The position numbers and the translations under genes were made by a program. The notes beneath the pieces are model-generated. The model searched no databases, had not been told where the DNA came from, and worked only from the letters and a program-made list of their open reading frames with translations. Of a DNA stretch of 64,000 nucleotides, positions 50,560-59,780 are shown piece by piece. Location: assembly GCA_963715895.1 (NCBI GenBank), contig OY970284.1, positions 3,100,001 through 3,164,000 of the forward strand. Direction: 5' to 3'. Each line of letters begins with the position of its first letter. Position 1 is the first letter of the stretch. Source of the stretch: JADGNZ01 sp963715895. GTDB taxonomy: Bacteria; Acidobacteriota; Thermoanaerobaculia; Gp7-AA8.

Positions 50560-51999
50560 ATGCCGAGACCGAAGCTTCCTCGTAGCACCATCGAATGTCC
50601 CACCTGCAGCAAGGCCAGCGGTTTTCCTCTGCAGGGTGAGGGGTTCTCGCGCCGCCGTTTCCTGAAAATCGCGGGGACCGGCATCGTGGCATCGTATTTT
50701 CTCGACGTCCTCGATCCGCGGGTTCTGCGTGCCCAGGCCGCGCCGGGCGTCACCCTTCGCAATACGGCCAAGAACTGCATCTTCATTTTTCTACCCGGCG
50801 CACCCAGCAACATCGACACCTGGGATTTGAAGGAAGGCTCGTGGACGCCGTCGGATTTCACACCGGCGTCGTATGACGGCGGAAACGTCCGCTTTCCTCA
50901 AGGTCTCATGCCGGCCACGGCGGCCCAGATCGGCAAGCTGGCATTCATCCGTTGCGGACTGGCATGGGCGGCCGTCCACCCGCTCGGCCAGGCGTGGGCC
51001 CAACTTGCGCGGAACCCGGGCGGCGCCACCGGCGCCATCGCGCCTCACATCGGCTCGGTGGTCTCCCTCGAGTCGCAGGCGAAGCGTGCCGTGACCGACG
51101 TGCTCCCCGGATTCATCGCCTTGAATTCGGCGGGGATTCCGTCGTCCGGCTACTTTCCGGCCACGTACGCGCCGTTCCAGGTCACTCCGGCTGCGACGGG
51201 ACTGCCGACGATTACACCGCCGGATGGAGCGACGACATTTCTGGACCGGTGGAACGAGCTGCACGTTCTCGACACCAAACGCACCACCGGCGCACTGGCC
51301 AAGAAGTCTCTGGACATGAATGACTTCTACAACCAGTCCAAGACACTGATGGACGCGCCAAACATCAACGCCGTCTTCAGCTTCTCCGCCGATGAGCACA
51401 CGAAGTACGGCAGCTCGGGTTTCGGCGATTCGCTGGTCGTGGCGCGCAATCTCGTCGCGGCCGGCAAGGGAACCCGTTTCGTCCAGGCCACCTTCGGCAA
51501 CTGGGATCACCATAGCGGGATTTACGACAAGCCGGTCAGCGGCGGCAACGTCAATTCGCTCTACACGCAGGCTGCGGAGTTCGATCCGGCATTCGGCGCG
51601 CTGATGACCGATCTGGCGGCGATGCCCGGCTCGGTCTCCGGCAAGACGCTGCTGGACGAAACCCTCGTGGTCATCCTCGCGGAGTTTGGCAGAACGGTCG
51701 GTGCCCTGAATGACCAGCAGGGACGCGATCACAATCTGAGGATGTCCAGTGTCTGGGCAGGCGCGGGGATTCGCGGCGGACAGGTCATCGGGAAGACCGA
51801 TTCCACCGGAAACAACGTGACCGATTACCAGTGGAGCGGTAACCGCGACGTGCGGCCCGAAGACATCGTCTGCACGATCTATTCAGCCCTCGGCATCGAC
51901 TACACGACCGAGCGCACCGACGACCCACTGCACCGAGGCTTCGAGTACGTCCCCTTCGCCAAGGACGGCACGTATAAACCGGTCGACGAGCTTTGGTGA
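50560..51999 (+). CDS. DUF1501 Tat-exported protein
   Basis: 479 residues from ATG 50560. Twin-arginine signal SRRRFLKIAGTGIVAS at about 29-44, so exported folded. DUF1501/sulfatase-like alkaline-phosphatase fold: NCIFIFLPGAPSNIDTWDLKEG near the start, GNWDHHSGIY in the middle and DETLVVILAEFGRTVG ... GRDHNLRMSSVWAGAGIRGG at the end, which hold the likely metal-binding Asp/His residues. Directly follows the DUF1549/1553 gene and almost certainly works with it. Confidence 0.9.
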   Translation: MPRPKLPRSTIECPTCSKASGFPLQGEGFSRRRFLKIAGTGIVASYFLDVLDPRVLRAQAAPGVTLRNTAKNCIFIFLPGAPSNIDTWDLKEGSWTPSDFTPASYDGGNVRFPQGLMPATAAQIGKLAFIRCGLAWAAVHPLGQAWAQLARNPGGATGAIAPHIGSVVSLESQAKRAVTDVLPGFIALNSAGIPSSGYFPATYAPFQVTPAATGLPTITPPDGATTFLDRWNELHVLDTKRTTGALAKKSLDMNDFYNQSKTLMDAPNINAVFSFSADEHTKYGSSGFGDSLVVARNLVAAGKGTRFVQATFGNWDHHSGIYDKPVSGGNVNSLYTQAAEFDPAFGALMTDLAAMPGSVSGKTLLDETLVVILAEFGRTVGALNDQQGRDHNLRMSSVWAGAGIRGGQVIGKTDSTGNNVTDYQWSGNRDVRPEDIVCTIYSALGIDYTTERTDDPLHRGFEYVPFAKDGTYKPVDELW

Positions 52000-52043
52000 T
52001 TGCCGCCAACAAGGCGAGGATGACGAGCGTAAAATAGAACACG

Positions 52044-52132
52044 ATGCCAGTCACAATCGACATGCCCGAGGACATTTCGGCCGCGCTCGAAGTGCGATGA
52101 TCGTCGTCGCCGATAGCGGGCCGAATTTCTGA
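52044..52132 (+). pseudogene. Remnant of a UPF0175-type antitoxin and PIN toxin pair
   Basis: ATG 52044 encodes MPVTIDMPEDISAALEVR then stops, matching the start of UPF0175 antitoxins but missing the rest. The stop overlaps ATG 52097 (ATGA), which encodes MIVVADSGPNF and stops; MIVVADSGP is the standard opening of PIN toxins of that family. The PIN frame is cut where a MITE-like element begins (52124). The overlap typical of toxin-antitoxin pairs is still visible. Confidence 0.65.
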
Positions 52133-52447
52133 CACTCTCGTTGGAATCGTCGGCACCCTCTTACCCGTCGAGGGCCTTCTCCCACCGCGGTTTTTTGCGG
52201 GGGGAGAAGGTGCCGACAGGCGGATGAGGGGGGCGCAGACGCGATATGCGCGATTTACCGACGCTTGTCGGATACCGCTTTGAAGGGCCCTCGCATGTAG
52301 TTATACAGCTCGCGCGCGCGAATGACGTACGCGTAAAACGCCCCCTCATCCGCCTGTCGGCACCTTCTCCCCCGCCAGAAACCGCGGGGGAGAAGGCCCT
52401 CGACGGGTAGCAGGGTTCCGACGATTTAAGTGAGAGTGCGAGAAATT
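52124..52447. mobile_element. MITE-like element with long inverted ends
   Basis: Outer ends AATTTCTGACACTCTC and GAGAGTGCGAGAAATT are inverted; inside, arms of about 90 bp (CGTCGAGGGCCTTCTCCC ... GGAGAAGGTGCCGACAGGCGGATGAGGG and its reverse) frame a 100-bp centre. No open reading frame. It begins inside the PIN remnant. A related hairpin with the same CGAGGGCCTTCTCCC word is at 58245-58306. Confidence 0.75.
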
Positions 52448-52485
52448 TGGGAGGGGTTACCAGCGAATGTTGGCGCTTCGACCGC

Positions 52486-54339
52486 CTACTTCCCCCCCAT
52501 CACCCCCAACCGCCTCTGCGTCAGCTCCCACGTACTCGTTCCGGTCAGCACGCCCTTCTCCACGCGCTTGTAGGCGGCCAGGGCGGCGTCGCGGACGCCG
52601 TAGTTCTCGGCGATGCGGCCTAGGACGAACCAGTCCTCGCTGCCGGGTTCGTCGGTCGCTTTTCTGTCCATGGCCGTGAGGAGTGTCTGGCGGGCTTCGA
52701 CGCTCTTTCCGCTCGCCGCGTAGAGCGCGGCCAGGGTGTGCAGGTTGCCGTAGCTGGCTCGGGCCTCGTCCGCGGTGGCGCGGCGGGCGTCGGCGATGCC
52801 GCGGTCGAGCTCCTTTTCGGCAAAGAGCGCCATCCAGGCCGCCTCGTTGTAGTCGTTCGTGGTCGGATTCACTTCGTCGACCGTGCGCCGCGCCCAGGTG
52901 ACGGCAGTATCGTAGTCGCCCTTGCTGGCGGCGATGCGTGCCATGGCCCGCATCGCGTACTCATCTTTCGGCAGCCGTGCCAGCCGCTCCTTCGCGATCG
53001 TCAGCGCCTCATCCTGCCTCCCTGCCTGCACGAGAGCACTGGTCCATGTGGAGAAGGCCGATCCGGAATCGGGATGTGCTTTGGCCAGACGCTCGGCGAA
53101 GGGAATGGTCTTGTTCCAATCGCCGAGGACGATGTACGCGCCGGTGATTGCGACGTCGACGGCGGTCCGGGCGTCGTCCGTCGGCGCCCCGTCGCGCAGT
53201 GCCAGGAGTACCGGAACGCCGTCCTTCGCATGCGTCTTGGAGGACATCAGCGACGCCGCCGCGAGACGGATCTCGTCCAGCGAGGTCGTGGGCTTCTCCT
53301 TTTGCCAGAGCTTTGCGAACGGCGGCCCGGACAGCGGGTCGTCGCCGCCGCCCGCGGCGATCGACTCACGCGCCCAGTTCAGCCATGTCCGCGCGGCCTC
53401 GGTCTTGCCGTCATTGGCCAGCTTCAGCGCGGCGGCGCCGATCATGTCCGGTGAGGTGCTCAACGCCGCCAGGAGGTAGCGGCCATCGCGCCGCTGCACG
53501 TAGTAGGCAACACTCGGAGCGGCACTGAGTCCTGACGTCGAGCGAATGCGCAGGCGGTATCCGATCTCATCGCTCCCGTCCTGCTGCACTTCCACGCCGG
53601 CGTTGAAGAGGTCGATCACCATGCTGGGGCCGATGGTGGTGTTGCCGCGCCCTTTCTCGAACACGACGTGCTTGCGTCCGTTCTGCTCGGTCGTGACCGG
53701 CTCGAAGCCCGACTTGTTCACGATGCGTGGGGCGATGGAAGGATCGGCGTCGAGCACGAGGCGTTGCCGCTCGAAGGGGACGTTTCCGCCGAAGAGGAAC
53801 AGGCCGTACTTGCCGCCGCCCGCGATCGGGCTGCGCCCTTCCAGCGTGATGACTCTCTCGACGATCGCTCCCGCGGCCACGCCCGGCAGCGGTGCACGCA
53901 GCACGCGCTGGTCGCTGAACATGTCCTGCTCTTCCTCGGCGGTGGACTCGGTGATCGCTTTCGGATCGAGCGTGTGCACGGTGCCGTCTTTGGTGATCAC
54001 GCGCGCGGTGATGACCGGCTTGTCGTCGTACCACGGCGCCCACGCCGCGCTGGCGGTGCCGGCGGATTCGACACCGTCCTCGGTGACGATGTACTCGATG
54101 GCGCGGAAGACCGACTTCGCGCGGCCGTCCGGTTCAAACGAGATCGTCTCTTCGTCGAGCAGATAGACGACGTTGAGGTCTTTGGCGTCGACCTTCTGCG
54201 CCGCGGCCAGCAGCGCTTTCGGATCGGCGCTGAAGGGCGGATCATCGAACGCGGTCTGGGCGAACAGGGGAGCCGTACAGGTGAGGACGGTTGCAAAGAA
54301 CGCGGCGCGGATGAGCGCCCGCCGGAGGGATGCGGTCAT
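52486..54339 (-). CDS. Secreted DUF3857 protein with TPR repeats
   Basis: 617 residues from ATG 54339 (AGGAA upstream); the longer frame to 54666 has no signal peptide. Signal peptide AAFFATVLTCTAPLFAQ. DUF3857 domain about 60-260 (ARVITKDGTVHTLDPKAITE ... VLRAPLPGVAAGAIVERVITLEGR), then a helical part with TPR-like units (IVLGDWNKTIPFAERLAKAHPDSGSAF, ALTIAKERLARLPKDEYAMRAMARIAASKGDYDTAVTWARR). The transglutaminase domain that often follows DUF3857 is absent. Periplasmic; function unknown. Confidence 0.85.
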   Translation of the reverse strand: MTASLRRALIRAAFFATVLTCTAPLFAQTAFDDPPFSADPKALLAAAQKVDAKDLNVVYLLDEETISFEPDGRAKSVFRAIEYIVTEDGVESAGTASAAWAPWYDDKPVITARVITKDGTVHTLDPKAITESTAEEEQDMFSDQRVLRAPLPGVAAGAIVERVITLEGRSPIAGGGKYGLFLFGGNVPFERQRLVLDADPSIAPRIVNKSGFEPVTTEQNGRKHVVFEKGRGNTTIGPSMVIDLFNAGVEVQQDGSDEIGYRLRIRSTSGLSAAPSVAYYVQRRDGRYLLAALSTSPDMIGAAALKLANDGKTEAARTWLNWARESIAAGGGDDPLSGPPFAKLWQKEKPTTSLDEIRLAAASLMSSKTHAKDGVPVLLALRDGAPTDDARTAVDVAITGAYIVLGDWNKTIPFAERLAKAHPDSGSAFSTWTSALVQAGRQDEALTIAKERLARLPKDEYAMRAMARIAASKGDYDTAVTWARRTVDEVNPTTNDYNEAAWMALFAEKELDRGIADARRATADEARASYGNLHTLAALYAASGKSVEARQTLLTAMDRKATDEPGSEDWFVLGRIAENYGVRDAALAAYKRVEKGVLTGTSTWELTQRRLGVMGGK

Positions 54340-54502
54340 GAGAGTTCCTATCGGACAGGGATGGACGTGCGAGAGGGGATGATAGCAGCGGTTGCCGGAT
54401 TGCTCGCCAGGGCTTCGATCTGCCACCGCGCAAGAACCGACCGGTTCTTGCGCTTGCAGTAACATCCGCCCACTCGAACGTCCAGGCCGAGGGGAGCGCA
54501 CT

Positions 54503-55978
54503 ATGAAACGGTATCTCTCATTCATCGTCATCGCCGTATTGGCCGTCGGCGCGTATGCCGATGACCTCGGCGACATCCGTCGCGAGATCACGAAACGCCA
54601 CGATGAGGCGGTCAAGCGGTTGCAGGATTGGATCGCCCTGCCGTCGATCGCCGCGGAGAATCGCAACTATCCCGCCGGCGCGGAGTACATGGCCAAGCTG
54701 GCGCGCGACGCCGGCTTCCAGCAGGCCGACCGTCATCAACACCGACGGCAAGCCCGGCGTCTTCGCGACGCTCGATGCCGGCGCGACGAAGACCGTCGGG
54801 CTCTACTTCATGTACGACGTGAAGCAGTTCGATCCGGCCGAGTGGACGTCGCCGCCGCTGGAGGCGCAGCTCGTCGACAAGCCGGGCCTCGGCAAGGTCG
54901 ATCGTCGGCCGCGGCGCGGTCAATCAGAAGGGGCCGGAGGCGGCGTTTCTGGCGGCGCTGCACGCGATTCGCGGCGCGGGCAAGAAGATGCCGGTGAATC
55001 TCGTGCTGGTCGCCGAGGGCGAGGAGGAGATCGGCTCGCCGCACATCGGCCAGCTCGTTCATCGGCCCGAGGTCGAGGCGGCGTTTCGAGAAGACGGTCG
55101 GCGTGTTCATGCCGGCGGCGTCGCAGGATCTCGACGGCGTCGTCACCGTCAGCCTCGGCGCCAAGGGCGTCGTCGAGCTCGAGCTGGTTTCGAGCGGCGA
55201 GAAGTGGGGACGCGGTCCGGCCAAGGACATCCATTCGTCGCTCAAGGCGATGGTCGACAGCCCGGCGTGGCACCTGGTCAAGGCGCTCGACACGCTGGTG
55301 TCGGCCGACGGCAATACGATCACCATCGACGGCTACCCGAAGCCGCGCCCGATGAACGCCGACGAGAAAGCGATGATCGCCGAGGCCTCGAAGCGGCGCA
55401 GCGAAGCGCAGTCGAAGAAGCGCTCGGCGTGCAGCACTGGATCGACGACCTGCCGTGGGAGCAGGCGAACGAGCGCCTCGAGTCGCAGCCGACGGTGAAC
55501 ATCGAAGGACTGGTCGGCGGCTACACCGGACCGGGCGGCAAGACCATCCTGCCGCACCGCGCGGTCGCCAAGATCGACATGCGCCTCGTGCCCGACATGA
55601 AGATGGACGACGCCGTCGCCGCGCTCAAGGCGCACCTCGCCAAGCACGGCTTCGGCGACATCGAGGTGAACGTGACCGGCGGCTACGATCCGACCAGCAC
55701 CTCGGCCGAGCGCGCCGCTGATCCAGTCGCAGATCGCGGTGCTGAAACGCGCGGGCATCGATCCGGTGCTCTGGCCGCGCAACGCCGGCTCGTACCCCGG
55801 CTACGTCTTCACCGACGCCCCGCTCAGCCTCGCCGCCGGCCACTTCGGCCTCGGTCACGGCAGCGGCGCGCACGCCCCGGACGAGTACTACGTGATCGAG
55901 TCGTCGAACCCGAACGTGCAGGGCTTCGACGGGGCGGTGATGTCGTTCGTGGAGTATCTGTACGAGCTGGGGAGGTAG
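54503..55978 (+). pseudogene. M20-family metallopeptidase gene with five frameshifts
   Basis: Starts MKRYLSFIVIAVLAVGAYADD (signal peptide) and ends YVIESSNPNVQGFDGAVMSFVEYLYELGR, with M20 peptidase segments between (VNLVLVAEGEEEIGSPHIGQLV; ALGVQHWIDDLPWEQANERL; MRLVPDMKMDDAVAALKAHL; PLSLAAGHFGLGHGSGAHAPDEY), but they lie in changing frames. Shifts fall near 54727, 54900, 55090, 55415 and 55715; the frame order 2, 0, 1, 2, 1, 2 means four +1 and one -1 change, returning to the original frame. Codon content stays good between shifts, so either a very recent pseudogene or local sequence error. Confidence 0.8.
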
Positions 55979-56008
55979 GGGGATAGGAGAGCGATCTCGT
56001 TCGTTGGG

Positions 56009-56082
56009 CGGTCGGTTGCCGGTTATCGGTTGTCAGTTGTTAGTAGAAAACACCTTCCGATAACCGATAACCGATAACCGCC
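56009..56082. repeat. GGTTATCGGTTGTC heptamer hairpin
   Basis: CGGTCGGTTGCCGGTTATCGG on the left and three CCGATAA words on the right, with a loop TTAGTAGAAAACACC. Lies between the M20 pseudogene and the glycosyltransferase gene. Confidence 0.75.
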
Positions 56083-56119
56083 TTCCCCGCGCTAATCGCG
56101 AACGGAGATCAGGCAGGAA

Positions 56120-57715
56120 ATGATGATTCTTCGGCCGCGGCTGATCGTTCTCCTGCTGATCGCGTTTGCCTTGATTCGGGTGGCGATGACGTTCCGCGTC
56201 TTCTCCGCCACCAACGACGAAGCGACGCATATCGGCGCGGGACTGGAGTTGATTCAGTTTCATCGGTATCAGGTACAGCCCGAGAACCCGCCGTTGGCGC
56301 GGATCATCCTCTCTGCCGCGCCATGGCTTGGCGGGATGTCCTACAACCCGGAGGGAGGATTCATCGCCGGGCTGCACAGCGTTTTCTATGGGCACGGAAG
56401 ATATGAGCACAACCTGGTGCTCGCGCGCTCCGGCAATCTCTTCTTTCTCGCTCTCGCCGCGTGGACAGTCTGGATCCTGGCGCGAGGAGCGCTTGGTGAC
56501 GTTGGCGCACTGATCGCGCTCTTTCTCTTTACGACGGAACCAATCGTCCTCGGATATTCGGGACTTGCCACAACCGATGCTGCCGGTGTCGCCGGCACCG
56601 GCGTCGCGCTGATCGCATTTCTTCGCTGGCTGCGCGCGCCGGATTTGCGGCGTGCGCTGTTGTTCGGCGCCGCCTTCGGTTTCAGCATCCTTTGCAAATT
56701 CAGTTGTATCGTCGACGTTCCCGTGGCGTGCCTCGCCATTGCGACGCTGCGGATCATTCAAGACCGCGAGCTGCGCCGGCAGATCGCACGCGCCACTCTG
56801 GCGATGGTTCCCGCGGCGGTGGTCACGCTCTTCGTCGTCTTTGCCGGCTACGGATTCACGCTGCGTCCGGTCGGTGATCTCGCGCCGTGGCGGGAGGCGT
56901 TCGGCCCGAGGATCAGCTCGATGGTGGCGCGACTCGATCCCGCCACGCCCATTCCCGCGCCCGACTTCTTCATCGGAATCGCGAATTTGAGAATGATCGA
57001 CGCCGGGGGAATGAACACCTATCTGTGGGGCCATGCGGGCAAGAGCGGCTGGCGGTGGTACTTCCCGTTTGCGCTGCTGTTGAAAATCTCGCTCGCTTCA
57101 CTGGCATTGTTCATCGCGGGACTCTGGCTCACGCGCCGTGAGCGCGACCTGCGTGGACCCTGCCTGGAGTTCTCCGCGGCGGCGCTGTCGATCGTGGCCA
57201 TTGCCATGACCAGCAAGCTCGATATCGGCGTGCGCTACCTGCTGCCGTTCTTCGTACCGTTTGCGGTTGCGTCGGCGGCCGGCGTGCTGGCCATGAGCCG
57301 GCACGGAAGGGCCGGGAAAGGGATCGTGATTGCCCTGCTTGTTCTTCACGCCGGCGTTTCGCTGGCTGCGCATCCCGACTATTTCCCGTATTTCAATGTG
57401 CTGGCCGGGCCCGAACCGTCGCGCTACCTGATCGACAGTAATCTCGATTGGGGACAGGACGCACTGCGCCTGCGCACGGTCATCCGCAAGCTCGGGATCA
57501 CACGCATCGGATTGTCGTTGATCGGGCCGGCGGACTACGCCGCGCTCGGATATCCCGAGGTCTATTCGGCCAACCCGGCGCTGCCGATGCATGGCTGGCT
57601 TGCCATCAGCGATCACGAGCGGCGCATGAGCGAAATCGACGGTGGCTGGAGCTGGCTTCCGGAGAAACCTCTGCAACGCGTGGGGAAGTCGATCTCGCTG
57701 TATCAACTGCCGTAG
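56120..57715 (+). CDS. Membrane glycosyltransferase of the GT-C (ArnT/PMT-like) type
   Basis: 531 residues with about ten membrane helices. The first periplasmic loop has ATNDEATHIGAGLELIQFHRYQVQPENPPLARI: the acidic pair in NDE and PENPPL are the usual catalytic and lipid-donor features of ArnT/PMT-type enzymes. The C-terminal periplasmic part reads NLDWGQDALRLRTVIRKLGITRIGLSLIGPADY. Transfers a sugar from a polyprenyl-phosphate donor on the periplasmic side; acceptor unknown. GGCAGGA about 6 bp before ATG 56120. Stands alone. Confidence 0.85.
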   Translation: MMILRPRLIVLLLIAFALIRVAMTFRVFSATNDEATHIGAGLELIQFHRYQVQPENPPLARIILSAAPWLGGMSYNPEGGFIAGLHSVFYGHGRYEHNLVLARSGNLFFLALAAWTVWILARGALGDVGALIALFLFTTEPIVLGYSGLATTDAAGVAGTGVALIAFLRWLRAPDLRRALLFGAAFGFSILCKFSCIVDVPVACLAIATLRIIQDRELRRQIARATLAMVPAAVVTLFVVFAGYGFTLRPVGDLAPWREAFGPRISSMVARLDPATPIPAPDFFIGIANLRMIDAGGMNTYLWGHAGKSGWRWYFPFALLLKISLASLALFIAGLWLTRRERDLRGPCLEFSAAALSIVAIAMTSKLDIGVRYLLPFFVPFAVASAAGVLAMSRHGRAGKGIVIALLVLHAGVSLAAHPDYFPYFNVLAGPEPSRYLIDSNLDWGQDALRLRTVIRKLGITRIGLSLIGPADYAALGYPEVYSANPALPMHGWLAISDHERRMSEIDGGWSWLPEKPLQRVGKSISLYQLP

Positions 57716-57751
57716 GGGGTGTGGTGGGTGGCAAGGTCATTCGTGATTCGG

Positions 57752-58060
57752 TTATCGGTCCTTTCCGTTGTAACGAATGCCGACGTCGACGGCTCCCTCG
57801 GCATGCGGCGGCGCGGCATCGACGAGAAACTCATCGGGGCTGTAGTGTGCGGTGAACGGCTGACCGTCGGTCGTGACGATTCCCGTCTCGGGCCATCCGG
57901 AGGCCTGCAGACAGAGGCCGAGGCGCGCGCGGACGTGCAGTTGTGTTCCACCCGCGACGGGGGCCACCCATGGGCGGACTTCGACGTCCGGAACCTCTTC
58001 GTGAATGACCAGCCGTTGCTCACCGAGAATCGTTTCGCTCCCACCCTTCTGCAGGCGCAC
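57752..58060 (-). pseudogene. IPT/TIG-like domain fragment
   Basis: From GTG 58060 the minus strand reads a single beta-rich module whose second half (VAPVAGGTQLHVRARL ... GQPFTAHYSPDEFLVDAAPPHAEGAVDVGIRYNG) has the shape of an IPT/TIG Ig-like domain. No signal peptide or ribosome site; the frame continues upstream a short way without a start. Best read as the remnant of a larger surface protein, though a small intact protein cannot be ruled out. Confidence 0.4.
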
Positions 58061-58244
58061 GGTGATGTGATAGCAAGAAGAACGTCATGCGGTTGTGCAT
58101 GAACAATTGTACGAGGGTTGAATGTGCAATGTCGGGATCTCTTATCTACCACCGGTAGAGGCGTGCGCGAAAACCCTGCTGATTCGCAAATTCACTATTG
58201 GCAGTCGTTGCACTTACGTGAACCTTGTCCCAAGATTCGCTGCT

Positions 58245-58306
58245 CTCCCATCGAGGGCCTTCTCCCCCAGCGCTTTTCAGCTGGGGGAAGAAGGCCCTCG
58301 ATGGGA
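58245..58306. repeat. 27-bp-arm hairpin related to the MITE-like element
   Basis: CTCCCATCGAGGGCCTTCTC... (58245-58271) and its inverse (58280-58306) are complementary except for one extra base, with loop GCTTTTCA. Shares CGAGGGCCTTCTCCC with the arms of the element at 52124-52447. The rest of 58061-58372 shows no gene. Confidence 0.8.
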
Positions 58307-58372
58307 GGCCGCTGCCCAGAACGAAAGCTGCAAGAACCTTGGAATGCGTGTTTCTTGCGATACGAGCTGAAC

Positions 58373-58624
58373 TCACCTAACCCGTCCTCCTCCGAAGAAG
58401 CGGATCGACTTGTAGTGAATCTCGAAGTAATTGGCGGCGGCGCGAATGGCGCCGGCGACGACCCACTCCTCGCGCGTGGCGATCTCCTGCAGGGGTAGCC
58501 GCATGTGCGCCGGCAGTTTGAAACGGCAACGCCGGCAGAGCGCCGTCCCCTCGGTTTTTTCGAGACTGCATCGCGGACAACTCCTCCGTTTGGCCAACCT
58601 GGCGATCTGTTTCGCGGAAATCAT
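58373..58624 (-). CDS. Small zinc-ribbon protein
   Basis: 83 residues from ATG 58624, with a strong GGAGGGAGGGG about 6 bp upstream. Two Cys pairs, CPRC and CRRC (SCPRCSLEKTEGTALCRRCRF), form a zinc ribbon near the N-terminus; the rest is basic and helical (AHMRLPLQEIATREEWVVAGAIRAAANYFEIHY). Function unknown; nucleic-acid or protein binding is likely. It follows the CDF transporter terminator and is transcribed in the same direction. Confidence 0.75.
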   Translation of the reverse strand: MISAKQIARLAKRRSCPRCSLEKTEGTALCRRCRFKLPAHMRLPLQEIATREEWVVAGAIRAAANYFEIHYKSIRFFGGGRVR

Positions 58625-58654
58625 CACAACCCCTCCCTCCCGTTTCACGCAAAG

Positions 58655-58681
58655 ACAAAAAGGCCGGGGAGCACCCGGCCT
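58655..58681 (-). terminator. Rho-independent terminator after the CDF transporter gene
   Basis: AAGGCCGGG (58658-58666 on plus) and CCCGGCCTT (58672-58680) form a 9-bp stem with a 5-base loop; on the minus strand it is followed by TTTTTGTC. About 55 bp past the CDF stop. Confidence 0.85.
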
Positions 58682-58735
58682 TTCGTACTGCACATGTTGC
58701 TGTGCGAGGGATAGTAGCGGGGTCAGCCTTGGAAA

Positions 58736-59722
58736 TCAACCAGCAATGACATCGTCGTCGTTCGCGTGGTGCAGCGTCACGTCGATGTAGACGTCCGCCA
58801 CGAACGGGGACGCTTCCCGAAGGGCGTGATCGAGGTTATCCAATGCCCGGCCGAGGTCTTCGGTGGTCATCGCGGACGATGGACGGACCTTGGCGGCGAC
58901 GATGACTTCCTCCGGTCCGATGTAGACGGCTTGCAGGTAGAGCGTCTCCTCGACCGCCTGATCGGCGTCGATGACGGCGCGGATCTGATCGAGGAACTCC
59001 GGCGCCAGCGATCTGCCGACCAGGAAGTCGGCCAGCGGACGTGCCAGGCCGAAGGCGGTGGCGGCCATGAGCAGTCCGATGAGCAGGGATGCGATCGCGT
59101 CCGGACGGCCGCTTTGCAACTGATGGCTGAGCAGCAGTCCCACCGCGGCGATCACGACGCCGATCAACCCCGCGCTGTCTTCGACCACCACGGCGCGCAC
59201 GGTCGGATCGCTGGAGCGCAGCAGGTGAAGCCACACCTTGCGTCCGCGTTCTTTGGCATCGTTCCTCGCCTGCCGCAGACTCTGCGCGAACGAGATGCCG
59301 TCGCCGACAAAGGCCACGCCCAGCACGATCCAGGCGGCGGTCAGGTGTCCCGTCATCTCGGCGTGGGCCAGTTGGCGGATGGCGATGGCGATGGAGAAGC
59401 AGCCGCCGATCAGGAACGAGGCGATCGCCGCCATGAATGCCCAGAGGAATCGCTCCCTCCCATGGCCCAGCGGATGAAGGTCGTCCGGGGGAGCCGTAGA
59501 TCGACGAAGCGAAATGCCGAGGAGCACCTCGTTCGTGGCATCGGCGAGCGAGTGCGCCGATTCCGCGAGGAGCGCGGTCGACCCCGACATCAGTCCGGCG
59601 ATCAGCTTGGCAGCCGCGATCACGACATTCGCCGCCAAGGCGATCAGAATCGTCCGCCCGCTCTCGCTGCGGTCGATGGTCTGTTGCGCCGCGCGCGAAC
59701 GCCGATGCGGGGGCCTGAGCAT
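58736..59722 (-). CDS. Cation diffusion facilitator (CDF) family transporter
   Basis: 328 residues from ATG 59722 (the frame extends to 59908 but would overlap the divergent CHAD gene). Six-helix CDF core: first helix LIALAANVVIAAAKLIAGLMSGSTALLAESAHSLADATNE contains the family signature and the metal-site ES-HSLAD pattern; second site in VVVEDSAGLIGVVIAAVG. The C-terminal cytoplasmic domain runs from about residue 250. Exports Zn2+, Mn2+, Fe2+ or similar divalent ions in exchange for protons. Divergent from the CHAD gene. Confidence 0.92.
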   Translation of the reverse strand: MLRPPHRRSRAAQQTIDRSESGRTILIALAANVVIAAAKLIAGLMSGSTALLAESAHSLADATNEVLLGISLRRSTAPPDDLHPLGHGRERFLWAFMAAIASFLIGGCFSIAIAIRQLAHAEMTGHLTAAWIVLGVAFVGDGISFAQSLRQARNDAKERGRKVWLHLLRSSDPTVRAVVVEDSAGLIGVVIAAVGLLLSHQLQSGRPDAIASLLIGLLMAATAFGLARPLADFLVGRSLAPEFLDQIRAVIDADQAVEETLYLQAVYIGPEEVIVAAKVRPSSAMTTEDLGRALDNLDHALREASPFVADVYIDVTLHHANDDDVIAG

Positions 59723-59780
59723 CGGCGTCCATTGTGCGCAACTCGTGCCCTTTTCGCCAGCCGGTGTAGGCTGATGGCCG

